From Pseudomonas sp. UBA4194 (GTDB lineage: Bacteria > Pseudomonadota > Gammaproteobacteria > Pseudomonadales > Pseudomonadaceae), in contig NZ_DFUE01000024.1 of the NCBI RefSeq assembly GCF_002379585.1, positions 1-33,505 of the forward strand: 33,505 bases of DNA, read 5' to 3'. Made by a program: the position numbers and the translations under genes. The notes beneath the pieces were generated by a model. That model did not search any database, was not told the DNA's origin, and saw only the letters and a program-made list of their open reading frames with translations. This document shows, in pieces, positions 16,841 through 25,622 of the stretch (position 1 is its first letter; every line of letters begins with the position of its first letter).

Positions 16841-19800
16841 TCACCCCGACTTCCCCCGATGCACCGATGGCCTTGCCAGGGCCAGTGAACAACGTCGAAC
16901 ACGTGGCCGCGGCAGTGCCGGCCTGGCTTGCCCAAGCCACCCCCGAGCAGCGCAGCCGCTACAACCTGCTGGCCAGGCGCAGCCTGGAATCCCAGGTGGC
17001 CGTGCAGCGCCTGTGCAGCCGCTTCGAGGCGGCCGACTACTTCATCGAGAATCGTCTGGCCGCTGCGTTGGCCGAGCGCTTTGGCGTGTTGCTGGATCTG
17101 CGCGGCAGTGAACTGATCACGCTGCACTACCCGCTGCGCAACCCCAATTGGGAGGTTCGCCGGGCCGTCGAGGTCCAGCGCGCGAACCTGTTGCGCGCCG
17201 CCATGGCCAACTTCACCGAGTACCAGGCCGACGGCGGTTTCGAAGTCGGCTCGGTCATTCTTCCCACTGGCGTGTTCAAGGAGCACGCCAGCGGCTCGGC
17301 GCTGTACGACTACGACAGCAAACGCACTGCACCGATCACCCCCAGCCAATTCGCCCAGGTGTGCAGGGGGCAGGATTTCGGCGCGCAATACCAGCGGCAT
17401 TTCGATGATGTGTTCGTGCCCAAGGCCGCCCCGGTCGCCTCGGCCGGTGCCTTGCAGCTCAACCTCAACGACGGCTTCGCCCTGGCTGTGCAACGAGCCG
17501 TCATCACCCAAGCCATTGACGCCGACGCCGGCAAGGCGCTGCAAGCGCTGCTGGACAGCGGCACCGGCGTTCAGCCTGCCAGCCCCGCGCCGCGCTGGAA
17601 CGGCCAGCCGCTGGAGCTGCAAGCACTACGGCTGCTGGTGACCTGGGTGCATGACGGCACCTCGCTGCAACGTGCCGCGGTGTTCACCCAGAACGGCGAC
17701 CCCACCCGGCCCTGTGTGGCCTATCTGCCGGGCGATGCCCTGCACGTACTCAAGCAGTACCCCTCACTGCAGGCGTTCAGCGACGCGCTGCGCGAGCGTT
17801 TGCGCACCCCTGAGTTTCGGTTGTTCTGCAAAGGCTTCGTGGCCTTGAGCGAGCAAGCCGGCTTTCTCGACCGCCTGGTACAGACCCTCAACCCCGGTAC
17901 CTTGCCACCCCCAGCCAAGCAACTGGCAGCGGCCGATCCCCAGGCAGATATCGGCTTGCGCACCACCACCGTGTCTCAGGCATTGCCCCTGTGGATGCAC
18001 AGCCAACTGCTGGAGCAAATGCGCAATGACGCACAGACGTTGCTGGTGCCCAACGCCGTGGTCGACAGCCAGGTCACTACTCGCCGCTGGCAAACGCTGT
18101 TGACCCTGGGACTGGATGGCTTGCAAGTAGTGGCCGGCTTCGTGCCCGCGCTGGGCCTGTTGATGGTAGGGGCAGGGGCGGTGCAACTGCTGGCCGAAGC
18201 CTTTATCGGCATCGACGACTGGACTCACGGACAGCGCCAGGATGCCCTCAAGCATCTGCTCAGCGTGGCGGAAAATGCGGCGATCATGGGGGTGACCCTG
18301 GGCGTCGGCGTGGCCATCCACCGCTCCAGCTTCGTCGAGGGCATGCTGCCGGTGCTTGACCGCAGCGGGCGTACCCGCCTGCTCGATGCCACCCTGGACG
18401 CGTTCGTCACTGACCTTGCGCTGCCCGACCACGCCGTGCCCAACGCCTTGGGCCAGTACGTCGATGGCAGCCAGCACTACATCAAGCTCGACGGTCAACT
18501 GTATCGAGTGGCCCTGGACGCAGAAAGCGGCCAGTGGCAGATCCGCCACCCCAGCAAACCCTACCGCCTGGCCCTGCGCCACAATGGCCAGGGCGCCTGG
18601 CGGGCAGCCCATGAGCAGCCTTCGCAATGGACCACTGCCACGGCGCTGCGACGCCTGGGGCCGGTGGCCGATGGCCTGGACGCCTCCACCCTGGAGCAGG
18701 CCCGCCAAGCCTGTGGCCTGAGCGAGGCGAACCTGCTGCGGATTCATCGTGAGAGCCTGACCGTGCCTGCAGCGCTGCGCGATACGTTGAACGACTTCCG
18801 TCAGTTGCGCAGCGTCGGCGCGTTGCCTGAAGCCGAGCAGGCGCAAGCCTTTCAGGCCCGGCAACAGGCCGCCCGCATCGGTGCTCCGAGCGAGAACACA
18901 AAGCCCCTGTTGCGGGACTTTCCGAACCTGAGCGCGAGCGCAGCCGAGGAAATCGTTGCCAATGCCAAACCTGCCGAACGCCGGCAATTGACCGCCAAGG
19001 CCAAGGTGGGCCTGCGCCTGGCCGAACAGGCGCGGATGATGCTGCGCGAGCGGCGTTTGAACCTGGCGCTGGCGGGGCTGCTCTGGCCGGAGGCCCAGGC
19101 CGGCGACAGCGCCGCCCTGCGTGCGGCCCTGGCAACGCCTGGGGACGACGACGTCACGGTATTCCAGCGCGCGGTGGCCGATCGCGCGGCGGCGGCCAAG
19201 GCCATCGGCCAGCGCCGCCCGCCAGAGTGGTGGCGCCCGCCCGTGCGACTGCCCCAGGGACATCTGGGCTACCCCCTGAGCGGTCGCGGGGCAGGGCAGG
19301 CGCCGGTTCCCAGTCTGCGCCTGCAACGCTTGCGCAGGCTCTACCCGCAAGCCAGCGACGAGCTGCTGCAAACCCTGCACGACGAACTGGGCACCAGCGC
19401 GCCCGACCTCAACCTGGCCCTGCGTGAGCTGGAATATCAACGCCTTGGCCATACCCTCGACGAATGGGCCAACCGCGACGCGATAGTGATCAACGCGGCG
19501 GGCAACCCGGTGGCTGCCGACCCTGCCGACCGGCTGCTGGTGCGCGGCCGCATCCTGGAAACCTGGCGGCGCGAATCGGGCACCATGGCCTCCGAGCGCG
19601 GTCGTGGCCACGGGTACTCCCTGGACCTTGCGGACCTGTATGTGGGCACACTGCCGGCCATCAACGGCGACTTCAGCCATGTCTATTCGCTGATCCTGGA
19701 AAACATGGGCCTGCAGACGGTGCCTGAAGGCTTCCTGCGCAGCTTTTCGCGCCTGGAGGAACTGGAGCTGCATAACAATCGGTTCACCGAGATTCCCGCC

Positions 19801-21561
19801 GAAGTGGGCCTGATCACCGACCTCAACACCCTCACCCTGGACAGCAACGAGCTGCTCGACAGCCCGACCATGTTCAGCGTATTGCGCAACCTCAATGACC
19901 TGCAGTTGCTGGTGTTGAGCAACAACCCGATCGCCATTCCGGCCCGGGCGGCCAACGCCTTGAGCAACCTGCGTGCGCTGACCATGTTGTCGCTGGAAGG
20001 GCTGCGCATGGACGACCCGGTACGCGTGCTCGCACCGCTGCAGCGCCTGCCCAACCTGACCAGCCTGTGGCTGCGCGACAATGACATCGTGATGACGCCA
20101 GCGATCATGGAGTGCCTGACCAACCTGCACGGCCTGGAACACCTGGACCTGTCGAACAACCCCCTGGGCGCGCAACTGGACGTTCGTTCATTGACGGACC
20201 TGGGCGTGCTGAACCTGCGCGACTGTGGCCTGACGCAGTGGCCGGCAGGCCTCACCACCTTGATGAACCAGCGCCCCCCGGTACTGCGCAGCATTGGCCT
20301 GGAGGGCAATCCGATTGCCGAGGTACCGGTATTGGCCGGGTTGCCGTTCTTCACCGAAACCCCGTTCCCCCCGCAACCGCTGCGCATCCACGCGGCGGCC
20401 ATGAGCGAGGTCGGCCGCGCGCGGCTGCTGGCCGCCGGGGTGCTGGCGCGCGACCTGGCGCCGGTGACCGAGAACTGGCGCACCCAGTGCCCGGAACCGG
20501 TGCTGGCCATGGCACAACAGTTGCGCAGCGAAGCGGATTCGCGGTTCTTTTTCGAAGCCATCGAGCGCGTCCAGGAGACGGCCGAGTACCGCCGCGACCA
20601 CGCCGCAGGCCGACAGCGGGTGTGGAACCTGATCCGCGCTTTGGCCGAGCCCGATGCCGGCGATGACGGCCAGGGCCTGGAGCACCTGCGCCGGCAGGTC
20701 TTTCGCATCGGTGACGAGGCCATCAACACCTGCGGCGACGGCATCGAGCTGCTGCTCAACCGCAGCGAAACCCTGGTGATGGCCCATCGCGCCGGCTTGA
20801 ATGCGGCCACTGCTGCGCATGGGCTGCGTGACCTGCTGACCCTGGGTCGGCAGCTGTTTCGCGCTGATCTGCTCGATCACACGGTGATCCAAGTGGTGCA
20901 GCGGCGCATGGATCGCCGCGCCTTCCTGATGGGCGCTGCCGACTCGGCCCAGGTCAGCTCGGCGCAGTGGCGCGCCATCAACGAGCAGTCCCTGGCGAGC
21001 GCACCGGCGCTGTACCCCGGCGACAACCTCACCCATGTCCTGCTGCGCTTCGAGGCCGATGAGGTGGAGATCCGCCTGGCCATGCGCCTGGCCTTGCGCG
21101 AGATGCTCGATCTGCAACCGCAGCCGCAACACCTGCGCTATCCGGAGCCGGTGGCTGATTCCCTGCGCGATCAAGTCGCGAGCGACGTTCGCGGCGAAGA
21201 CACCGACGCCGGATTTCTCGACTGGCTGGAGGATCAGCCGTTCTGGAGCGACACCCTGGTACGCCGCTACCAGACGCGTTTCGATGCGCTGGATCAGCAA
21301 TGGCAACAAGGGCTGTTGTACCTGTTCGAGATCAGCCGCAGCGAGCCACAACCCGAGCCCGTGGCAGAGCAGGTACGCGAGGTTCTGACCGGCATACTCG
21401 GCGACCGTGGCTGGTACCGCGATGGCCAGATGCAAGTGGTCAAGCTGACCGACGACGAGCAGGAGATTGCCCGCCAGGCGTTGACCGCCGGGCAATTGCA
21501 GGCCCGCCGAGCGTTGGCCCGCCAACTGAGCGAACAAGCGCTGCAAGGAGAGCACGCATGA
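16837..21561 (+). CDS. Giant DUF6543-like/LRR/NEL-type E3 ubiquitin ligase protein, copy 3
   Basis: The product is 1574 aa starting at ATG 16837 (MITPTSPDAPMALPGPVNNV), within an ATGA overlap with copy 2 and preceded by AAGGAG. The frame is open further upstream, but the strong ribosome site and alignment with the other copies fix this start. Layout: DUF6543-like region with YLPGDALHVLKQY; hydrophobic hairpin about 418-503 with DDWTHGQ at the turn; YIKLDGQLYRV; linker with DFPNLS, KVGLRLAEQAR and GYPLSGRG; LRRs about 926-1171 (LEELELHNNRFTEIPAEV); NEL-type C-terminus with Cys1299 and Asp1301 in NTCGDGIEL. The tail ends in a segment shared with copies 2 and 4 (LGDRGWYRDGQMQVV and RQLSEQALQGE). 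Its role is inferred as for copy 1; changes in LRR surface positions relative to copy 2 may alter the target. Confidence 0.88.
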   Translation: MITPTSPDAPMALPGPVNNVEHVAAAVPAWLAQATPEQRSRYNLLARRSLESQVAVQRLCSRFEAADYFIENRLAAALAERFGVLLDLRGSELITLHYPLRNPNWEVRRAVEVQRANLLRAAMANFTEYQADGGFEVGSVILPTGVFKEHASGSALYDYDSKRTAPITPSQFAQVCRGQDFGAQYQRHFDDVFVPKAAPVASAGALQLNLNDGFALAVQRAVITQAIDADAGKALQALLDSGTGVQPASPAPRWNGQPLELQALRLLVTWVHDGTSLQRAAVFTQNGDPTRPCVAYLPGDALHVLKQYPSLQAFSDALRERLRTPEFRLFCKGFVALSEQAGFLDRLVQTLNPGTLPPPAKQLAAADPQADIGLRTTTVSQALPLWMHSQLLEQMRNDAQTLLVPNAVVDSQVTTRRWQTLLTLGLDGLQVVAGFVPALGLLMVGAGAVQLLAEAFIGIDDWTHGQRQDALKHLLSVAENAAIMGVTLGVGVAIHRSSFVEGMLPVLDRSGRTRLLDATLDAFVTDLALPDHAVPNALGQYVDGSQHYIKLDGQLYRVALDAESGQWQIRHPSKPYRLALRHNGQGAWRAAHEQPSQWTTATALRRLGPVADGLDASTLEQARQACGLSEANLLRIHRESLTVPAALRDTLNDFRQLRSVGALPEAEQAQAFQARQQAARIGAPSENTKPLLRDFPNLSASAAEEIVANAKPAERRQLTAKAKVGLRLAEQARMMLRERRLNLALAGLLWPEAQAGDSAALRAALATPGDDDVTVFQRAVADRAAAAKAIGQRRPPEWWRPPVRLPQGHLGYPLSGRGAGQAPVPSLRLQRLRRLYPQASDELLQTLHDELGTSAPDLNLALRELEYQRLGHTLDEWANRDAIVINAAGNPVAADPADRLLVRGRILETWRRESGTMASERGRGHGYSLDLADLYVGTLPAINGDFSHVYSLILENMGLQTVPEGFLRSFSRLEELELHNNRFTEIPAEVGLITDLNTLTLDSNELLDSPTMFSVLRNLNDLQLLVLSNNPIAIPARAANALSNLRALTMLSLEGLRMDDPVRVLAPLQRLPNLTSLWLRDNDIVMTPAIMECLTNLHGLEHLDLSNNPLGAQLDVRSLTDLGVLNLRDCGLTQWPAGLTTLMNQRPPVLRSIGLEGNPIAEVPVLAGLPFFTETPFPPQPLRIHAAAMSEVGRARLLAAGVLARDLAPVTENWRTQCPEPVLAMAQQLRSEADSRFFFEAIERVQETAEYRRDHAAGRQRVWNLIRALAEPDAGDDGQGLEHLRRQVFRIGDEAINTCGDGIELLLNRSETLVMAHRAGLNAATAAHGLRDLLTLGRQLFRADLLDHTVIQVVQRRMDRRAFLMGAADSAQVSSAQWRAINEQSLASAPALYPGDNLTHVLLRFEADEVEIRLAMRLALREMLDLQPQPQHLRYPEPVADSLRDQVASDVRGEDTDAGFLDWLEDQPFWSDTLVRRYQTRFDALDQQWQQGLLYLFEISRSEPQPEPVAEQVREVLTGILGDRGWYRDGQMQVVKLTDDEQEIARQALTAGQLQARRALARQLSEQALQGEHA

Positions 21562-24500
21562 TGGATACCCTCACTCCCGATACATGGACGACCCCGACGC
21601 TGCCGGTGAACAATGTCGAATACGTAGCCAGCGCGGTGCCGGCGTGGCTGGCGGATGCCTCCGCGCAGCAGCGCGAGCACTACGCCAGCCTGGTACAGCG
21701 CAGCCTGGCATCACAAGCGCAGGTTCAGGCGTTGTGCGACCGTTTCGAGGCCGCCGACGCCTTTATCGAAACGCGCCTGAACGCCGCTTTGAAAGCACAC
21801 TACCGCGCCCCCGTGGACCTGCGCGGCAGCGAGTTGATAAGCCTGCATACGCCGCTGCGCAACCCCAACTGGCAGGTCCGGCGCACGGTCGAGGTCAAAC
21901 GCGGCAATCTGTTGCAGGCCGCCATGAGCAACTTCACTGCGCGCCAGGCCGACGGTGGGTTCGAGCTGGGGTCGGTGATCTTGCCCACGGCCGAATTCGT
22001 CACGCACACCGGTGGGCCACGGCTGTACAGCTACGACGCGAAGAAAGCCGCGCTCATCAATCCCACCCAGTTCGCGCACCTGTGCCGGGAACTGGACATT
22101 GGCGCGCAGTATCAGCGCCACTTCGCCGACGTGTTCGAACCTGCCGGCCAAGTGTCGCCCTCACCGCTGCAAGTGAACCTGTGCAACGACTTCGCCGTGC
22201 AACTGCAGCGGGCTGTGCTGAGCGAAGCCGTCGATGTCGACGCGGCCAAGGCCCTGCAAGCGCTGCTCGACGCCGCCGAGGGCGAGCAGACGACGGCGCT
22301 CTGGAACCAGCAACCGGTGCAACTGCACAGCCTGCGCCTGCTGGTGACCTGGGTGCACGGCGGCACAACGCTGCAACGGGCCTGCCTGTTCACCCAGGCA
22401 GGTGATGAGGCCGCGCCCTGTGTCGCGTACCTGCCGGGGGACCCGCTGCACCCGCTCAAGCAGTACCGCAGCCTGCGTGATTTCAGCGACGCGCTGCGCC
22501 AACGGTTGCGCGAAACATCATTTCAGGAATTTTTCAAAAGCTTCGTGGGGCTGAACGAGCAATCGGCTTTCCTGCAACGCCTGGTGCAGACCCTCAACCC
22601 CGGCACATTGCCAGGGCCTGGAGCAACATTGGCGCCGGCCGATCCGAGCGCCGACATCGGCTTGCGCACGACCGCCTTGCAAGCGCGCCTGGCTAGCTGG
22701 TTGCACAGCCAATTGCTGGAGCAGATGCGTAGCGACGCCCAGACCTTGCTGGTACCCAACGCCGTGGTTGACCGCCAGGTGCGCAGCGAACGCTGGCAGA
22801 CCCTGCTGATGCTCGGGCTCGATGCCGTGGAGGTAGCGGCAGCATTTGTCCCGGCGTTGGGGCTGCTGATGGTGGGCGCGGGGGCGTTGCAATTGCTGGG
22901 CGAAGTGTTCGAGGGCGTCGATGACTGGAACCACGGGCAACGCCAGGAGGCGTTGCAGCACCTGTTGAGCGTGGCGGAGAACGCCGCCTTGATCGGCATC
23001 ACCGCTGGCGTCGGTGTCGCCATGCACCGTGCACCCTTCGTCGAAGGCCTGTTACCCGTGCTCGACCGCACCGGGCGCACGCGCCTGCTCGATGCCCCGC
23101 TCAGCGACTTCGCCAGCCCCGAAGCGCTGGCCGATGAAGCGGTGGCCAATACCCTCGGGCAGTACTCGATGGGCGACCATACCTACATCAAGCTGGACGG
23201 CAAGGCCTACCGGCAGAGTCTGGACAGCACCCGCGGACAGTGGGCGATCGAGCATCCGCGCAAGGACTACCGCGTGCTGCTCAGCCACGACGGCGCCGGG
23301 CACTGGCGTGCGGCCCACGTTCCCACAGAAGTGGTGGTGGGGCATGCGCGTGCCGAGCCCAGCCGGGCCGGTCAGGTGCTGTACCAACGCCGCCTGCGGC
23401 GGATGCGCGAGCTGTACCCGCAGCTCGACGACGATCAGTTGCAGAGCCTGCATGAGTCGTTGGGCGCCGCCCCGGACGTCGCCCTTGCCCGCCGCGCGAT
23501 CGAGTATCGGCAGATGCGCCACACCCTGGAAACCTGGGCGCGGCAGCCGGCAACCACCTTCAACGATGAGGGTGTGGCGGTGGCGGTGGAGCCGGTTGAC
23601 CGCGGCCTGGCGATGTCGCGCATTCTGGCGGCCTGGCGCCGCGAATCGCCCACGATGATGTCGGAGCGAGGCCGTGGGAGAGGTTTCAGCCTGGATCTTT
23701 CCGACCTGCGCATCGGCGATTTGCCTGCCCTGCGCGCCGACTTCAGCCATGTGTATTCGCTGATACTGGAGGGCATGGCCATGGAGCAACTGCCGGCCGG
23801 CTTCCTGCGCAATTTTCCCCGGGTGGAAGAGCTTGAGTTGCAAGGCAATCGCCTGACGGCGATTCCTACCGACGTGGGCTTGCTCAGTGACCTCAACAGC
23901 CTGACCCTGGACGACAACCGCCTGCAGGCCTCGCCGACGATGTTCGACGGCTTGCTTAATCTCAACGACCTGCAAACCCTGGTGCTGCGCAACAATCCCA
24001 TGCACATCCCTGCCGAGGCCGCCAGCACCTTGGGCAGCCTGCGCGCCCTGCGGGTGCTGTCACTGGAAAACACCTCGGTGGGGCATATAGCGCAACTACT
24101 GCCACACCTGGCGCGGCTGCCGCATCTGGAAAGCCTGTGGCTGTGTAACAACGAACTGGTCCTGACCCCCGAGGTGGCCAGGGACCTGGCTGCAATGCCT
24201 GAACTGGAACACCTGGAGCTGGCGGGCAACCCGTTGGGCGAAGACCCCGATTTCGCCTCGTTCACCTACCTGGCGGTGCTCGGGCTGCGCGACTGCCAAC
24301 TCACGCGCTGGCCCCGGGGTTTGTCCGAGCTGATGGGCCAGAATCCGCTGAACCTGCGTAGCGTGTCACTGGATGGCAACCCTCTGACGGAGGTGCCGGA
24401 GCTGCAAGGACTGGGGTTCTTCGAGGGGGACGATTTCATCGAGCAGCCCTTGCGGATTTCCGCAGCAGGGCTCGACGAGGTCAGTCTGGGGCGCTTGCGG

Positions 24501-25622
24501 CGTGCCGGTGTGGTGCCGGTGGATCGGCCCCGGGCACTCGACGACTGGCGCGTGGATTGCCCCGAAGCGGTGTTGAGCATGGCTCAGCAGCTGCGCGCCG
24601 ATGCCGATGCGGGATTCTTTTTTCACGCCCTGGACCGGGCTGCCCTGAGTGCCGAATACACCCATGATCCACAGGGTGTGCGACAGCGTATCCACGCCTT
24701 GATCCGCGCGCTGGCCGAGCCGGGCGCGGGAGATGATGGCGCCGGCCTGAGGCATGTGCGCGAGCAGGTGTTCCGGATTGGCGACGAGGCCGTCAACACC
24801 TGCGGCGATGGGGTGCAGCTCTTGCTGCGTCGCAGCGAAACGCTGGTGCTGGCCTATCGCGCCGGTCTGGCACCGGGAGATGAAGGCCAGGCCAAGCTGT
24901 TGAAACTGGCCCGCCAGCTCTATCGCGCTGATCTGCTGGACGACGCGGCGGTGCGTATCACCCAGATGCGGCTCAACCGCCGGGCCTTCCTGATGGGCAC
25001 TCGCAACCCGATGCGGGTGACGGGTGCGCAATGGCAAGCCATCGACCCGACGCAGCTGACCGAGGCGCCCGCGCTGTATCCGGGGGACGACCATGAGCAC
25101 GCCCTGCTGATGTTCCCCGCCGACGAAGCGGAAATTCGCCTGAGCCTGCGCCAGGTGCTGGCGGCACGCCTGAACTTGCAACCCCAGAGCAACCATCTGC
25201 TGTTCCCGGAGGCGATATCCACGTCACTGCAGAACGAAGTGGCCACGGCCGTGCAGCAACAGGACAGTGACACCGGCTTCCTCGATTGGCTAGAAGACCA
25301 GCCATTCTGGACCGATGCGCTGGAGCGTCGCTACCGGCCACAGTTCGATGAATTGGACCGCACCTGGAATGAGGGCCACACCTACCTCTATGAGATCGGC
25401 TCCAGCGAGCCGCAACCCGAAGCCGTGACGCAGCCGGTGCGCGAGGTACTGACCAGCGTGTTGGGCGACCGTGGCTGGTACCGCGACGGGCAGATGCAGG
25501 TGGTCAGCCTGACCGCCGATGAACAGGACACCGCTCGCCAGGCGTTGAACGCAGGGCAGGCCGCAGCGCGCCGAGCCTTGCAGCGCCAGTTGAGCGAGCA
25601 AGCACTGGGAGGTGCTGCATGA
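21558..25622 (+). CDS. Giant DUF6543-like/LRR/NEL-type E3 ubiquitin ligase protein, copy 4 (shortened linker)
   Basis: The product is 1354 aa from ATG 21558 (MMDTLTPDTWTTPTLPVNNV); ATG 21561 is equally possible. It overlaps copy 3 by ATGA and has an AAGGAG site. The DUF6543-like region (YLPGDPLHPLKQY), hydrophobic hairpin (about 413-497, DDWNHGQ turn) and YIKLDGKAYRQ are intact. Then, just after HWRAAH (nt 23318), about 220 residues found in copies 2 and 3 are missing. These include the FP-L, KVPLRLAEQAR and GYPLSGRG blocks. They are replaced by a short bridge (VPTEVVVGHARAEPSRAG) before homology resumes at LRRMRELYPQ. The frame is kept. LRRs (about 709-956) and the NEL-type C-terminus with Cys1082 and Asp1084 in NTCGDGVQL are intact. 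The protein is therefore probably functional but with a shortened middle. Confidence 0.87.
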   Translation: MMDTLTPDTWTTPTLPVNNVEYVASAVPAWLADASAQQREHYASLVQRSLASQAQVQALCDRFEAADAFIETRLNAALKAHYRAPVDLRGSELISLHTPLRNPNWQVRRTVEVKRGNLLQAAMSNFTARQADGGFELGSVILPTAEFVTHTGGPRLYSYDAKKAALINPTQFAHLCRELDIGAQYQRHFADVFEPAGQVSPSPLQVNLCNDFAVQLQRAVLSEAVDVDAAKALQALLDAAEGEQTTALWNQQPVQLHSLRLLVTWVHGGTTLQRACLFTQAGDEAAPCVAYLPGDPLHPLKQYRSLRDFSDALRQRLRETSFQEFFKSFVGLNEQSAFLQRLVQTLNPGTLPGPGATLAPADPSADIGLRTTALQARLASWLHSQLLEQMRSDAQTLLVPNAVVDRQVRSERWQTLLMLGLDAVEVAAAFVPALGLLMVGAGALQLLGEVFEGVDDWNHGQRQEALQHLLSVAENAALIGITAGVGVAMHRAPFVEGLLPVLDRTGRTRLLDAPLSDFASPEALADEAVANTLGQYSMGDHTYIKLDGKAYRQSLDSTRGQWAIEHPRKDYRVLLSHDGAGHWRAAHVPTEVVVGHARAEPSRAGQVLYQRRLRRMRELYPQLDDDQLQSLHESLGAAPDVALARRAIEYRQMRHTLETWARQPATTFNDEGVAVAVEPVDRGLAMSRILAAWRRESPTMMSERGRGRGFSLDLSDLRIGDLPALRADFSHVYSLILEGMAMEQLPAGFLRNFPRVEELELQGNRLTAIPTDVGLLSDLNSLTLDDNRLQASPTMFDGLLNLNDLQTLVLRNNPMHIPAEAASTLGSLRALRVLSLENTSVGHIAQLLPHLARLPHLESLWLCNNELVLTPEVARDLAAMPELEHLELAGNPLGEDPDFASFTYLAVLGLRDCQLTRWPRGLSELMGQNPLNLRSVSLDGNPLTEVPELQGLGFFEGDDFIEQPLRISAAGLDEVSLGRLRRAGVVPVDRPRALDDWRVDCPEAVLSMAQQLRADADAGFFFHALDRAALSAEYTHDPQGVRQRIHALIRALAEPGAGDDGAGLRHVREQVFRIGDEAVNTCGDGVQLLLRRSETLVLAYRAGLAPGDEGQAKLLKLARQLYRADLLDDAAVRITQMRLNRRAFLMGTRNPMRVTGAQWQAIDPTQLTEAPALYPGDDHEHALLMFPADEAEIRLSLRQVLAARLNLQPQSNHLLFPEAISTSLQNEVATAVQQQDSDTGFLDWLEDQPFWTDALERRYRPQFDELDRTWNEGHTYLYEIGSSEPQPEAVTQPVREVLTSVLGDRGWYRDGQMQVVSLTADEQDTARQALNAGQAAARRALQRQLSEQALGGAA

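Noticed and set aside
21300..21557. Upstream extension of giant gene 4
   Set aside because: It would overlap the conserved C-terminus of copy 3 in another frame; the start at 21558 is supported by the ATGA overlap and AAGGAG.
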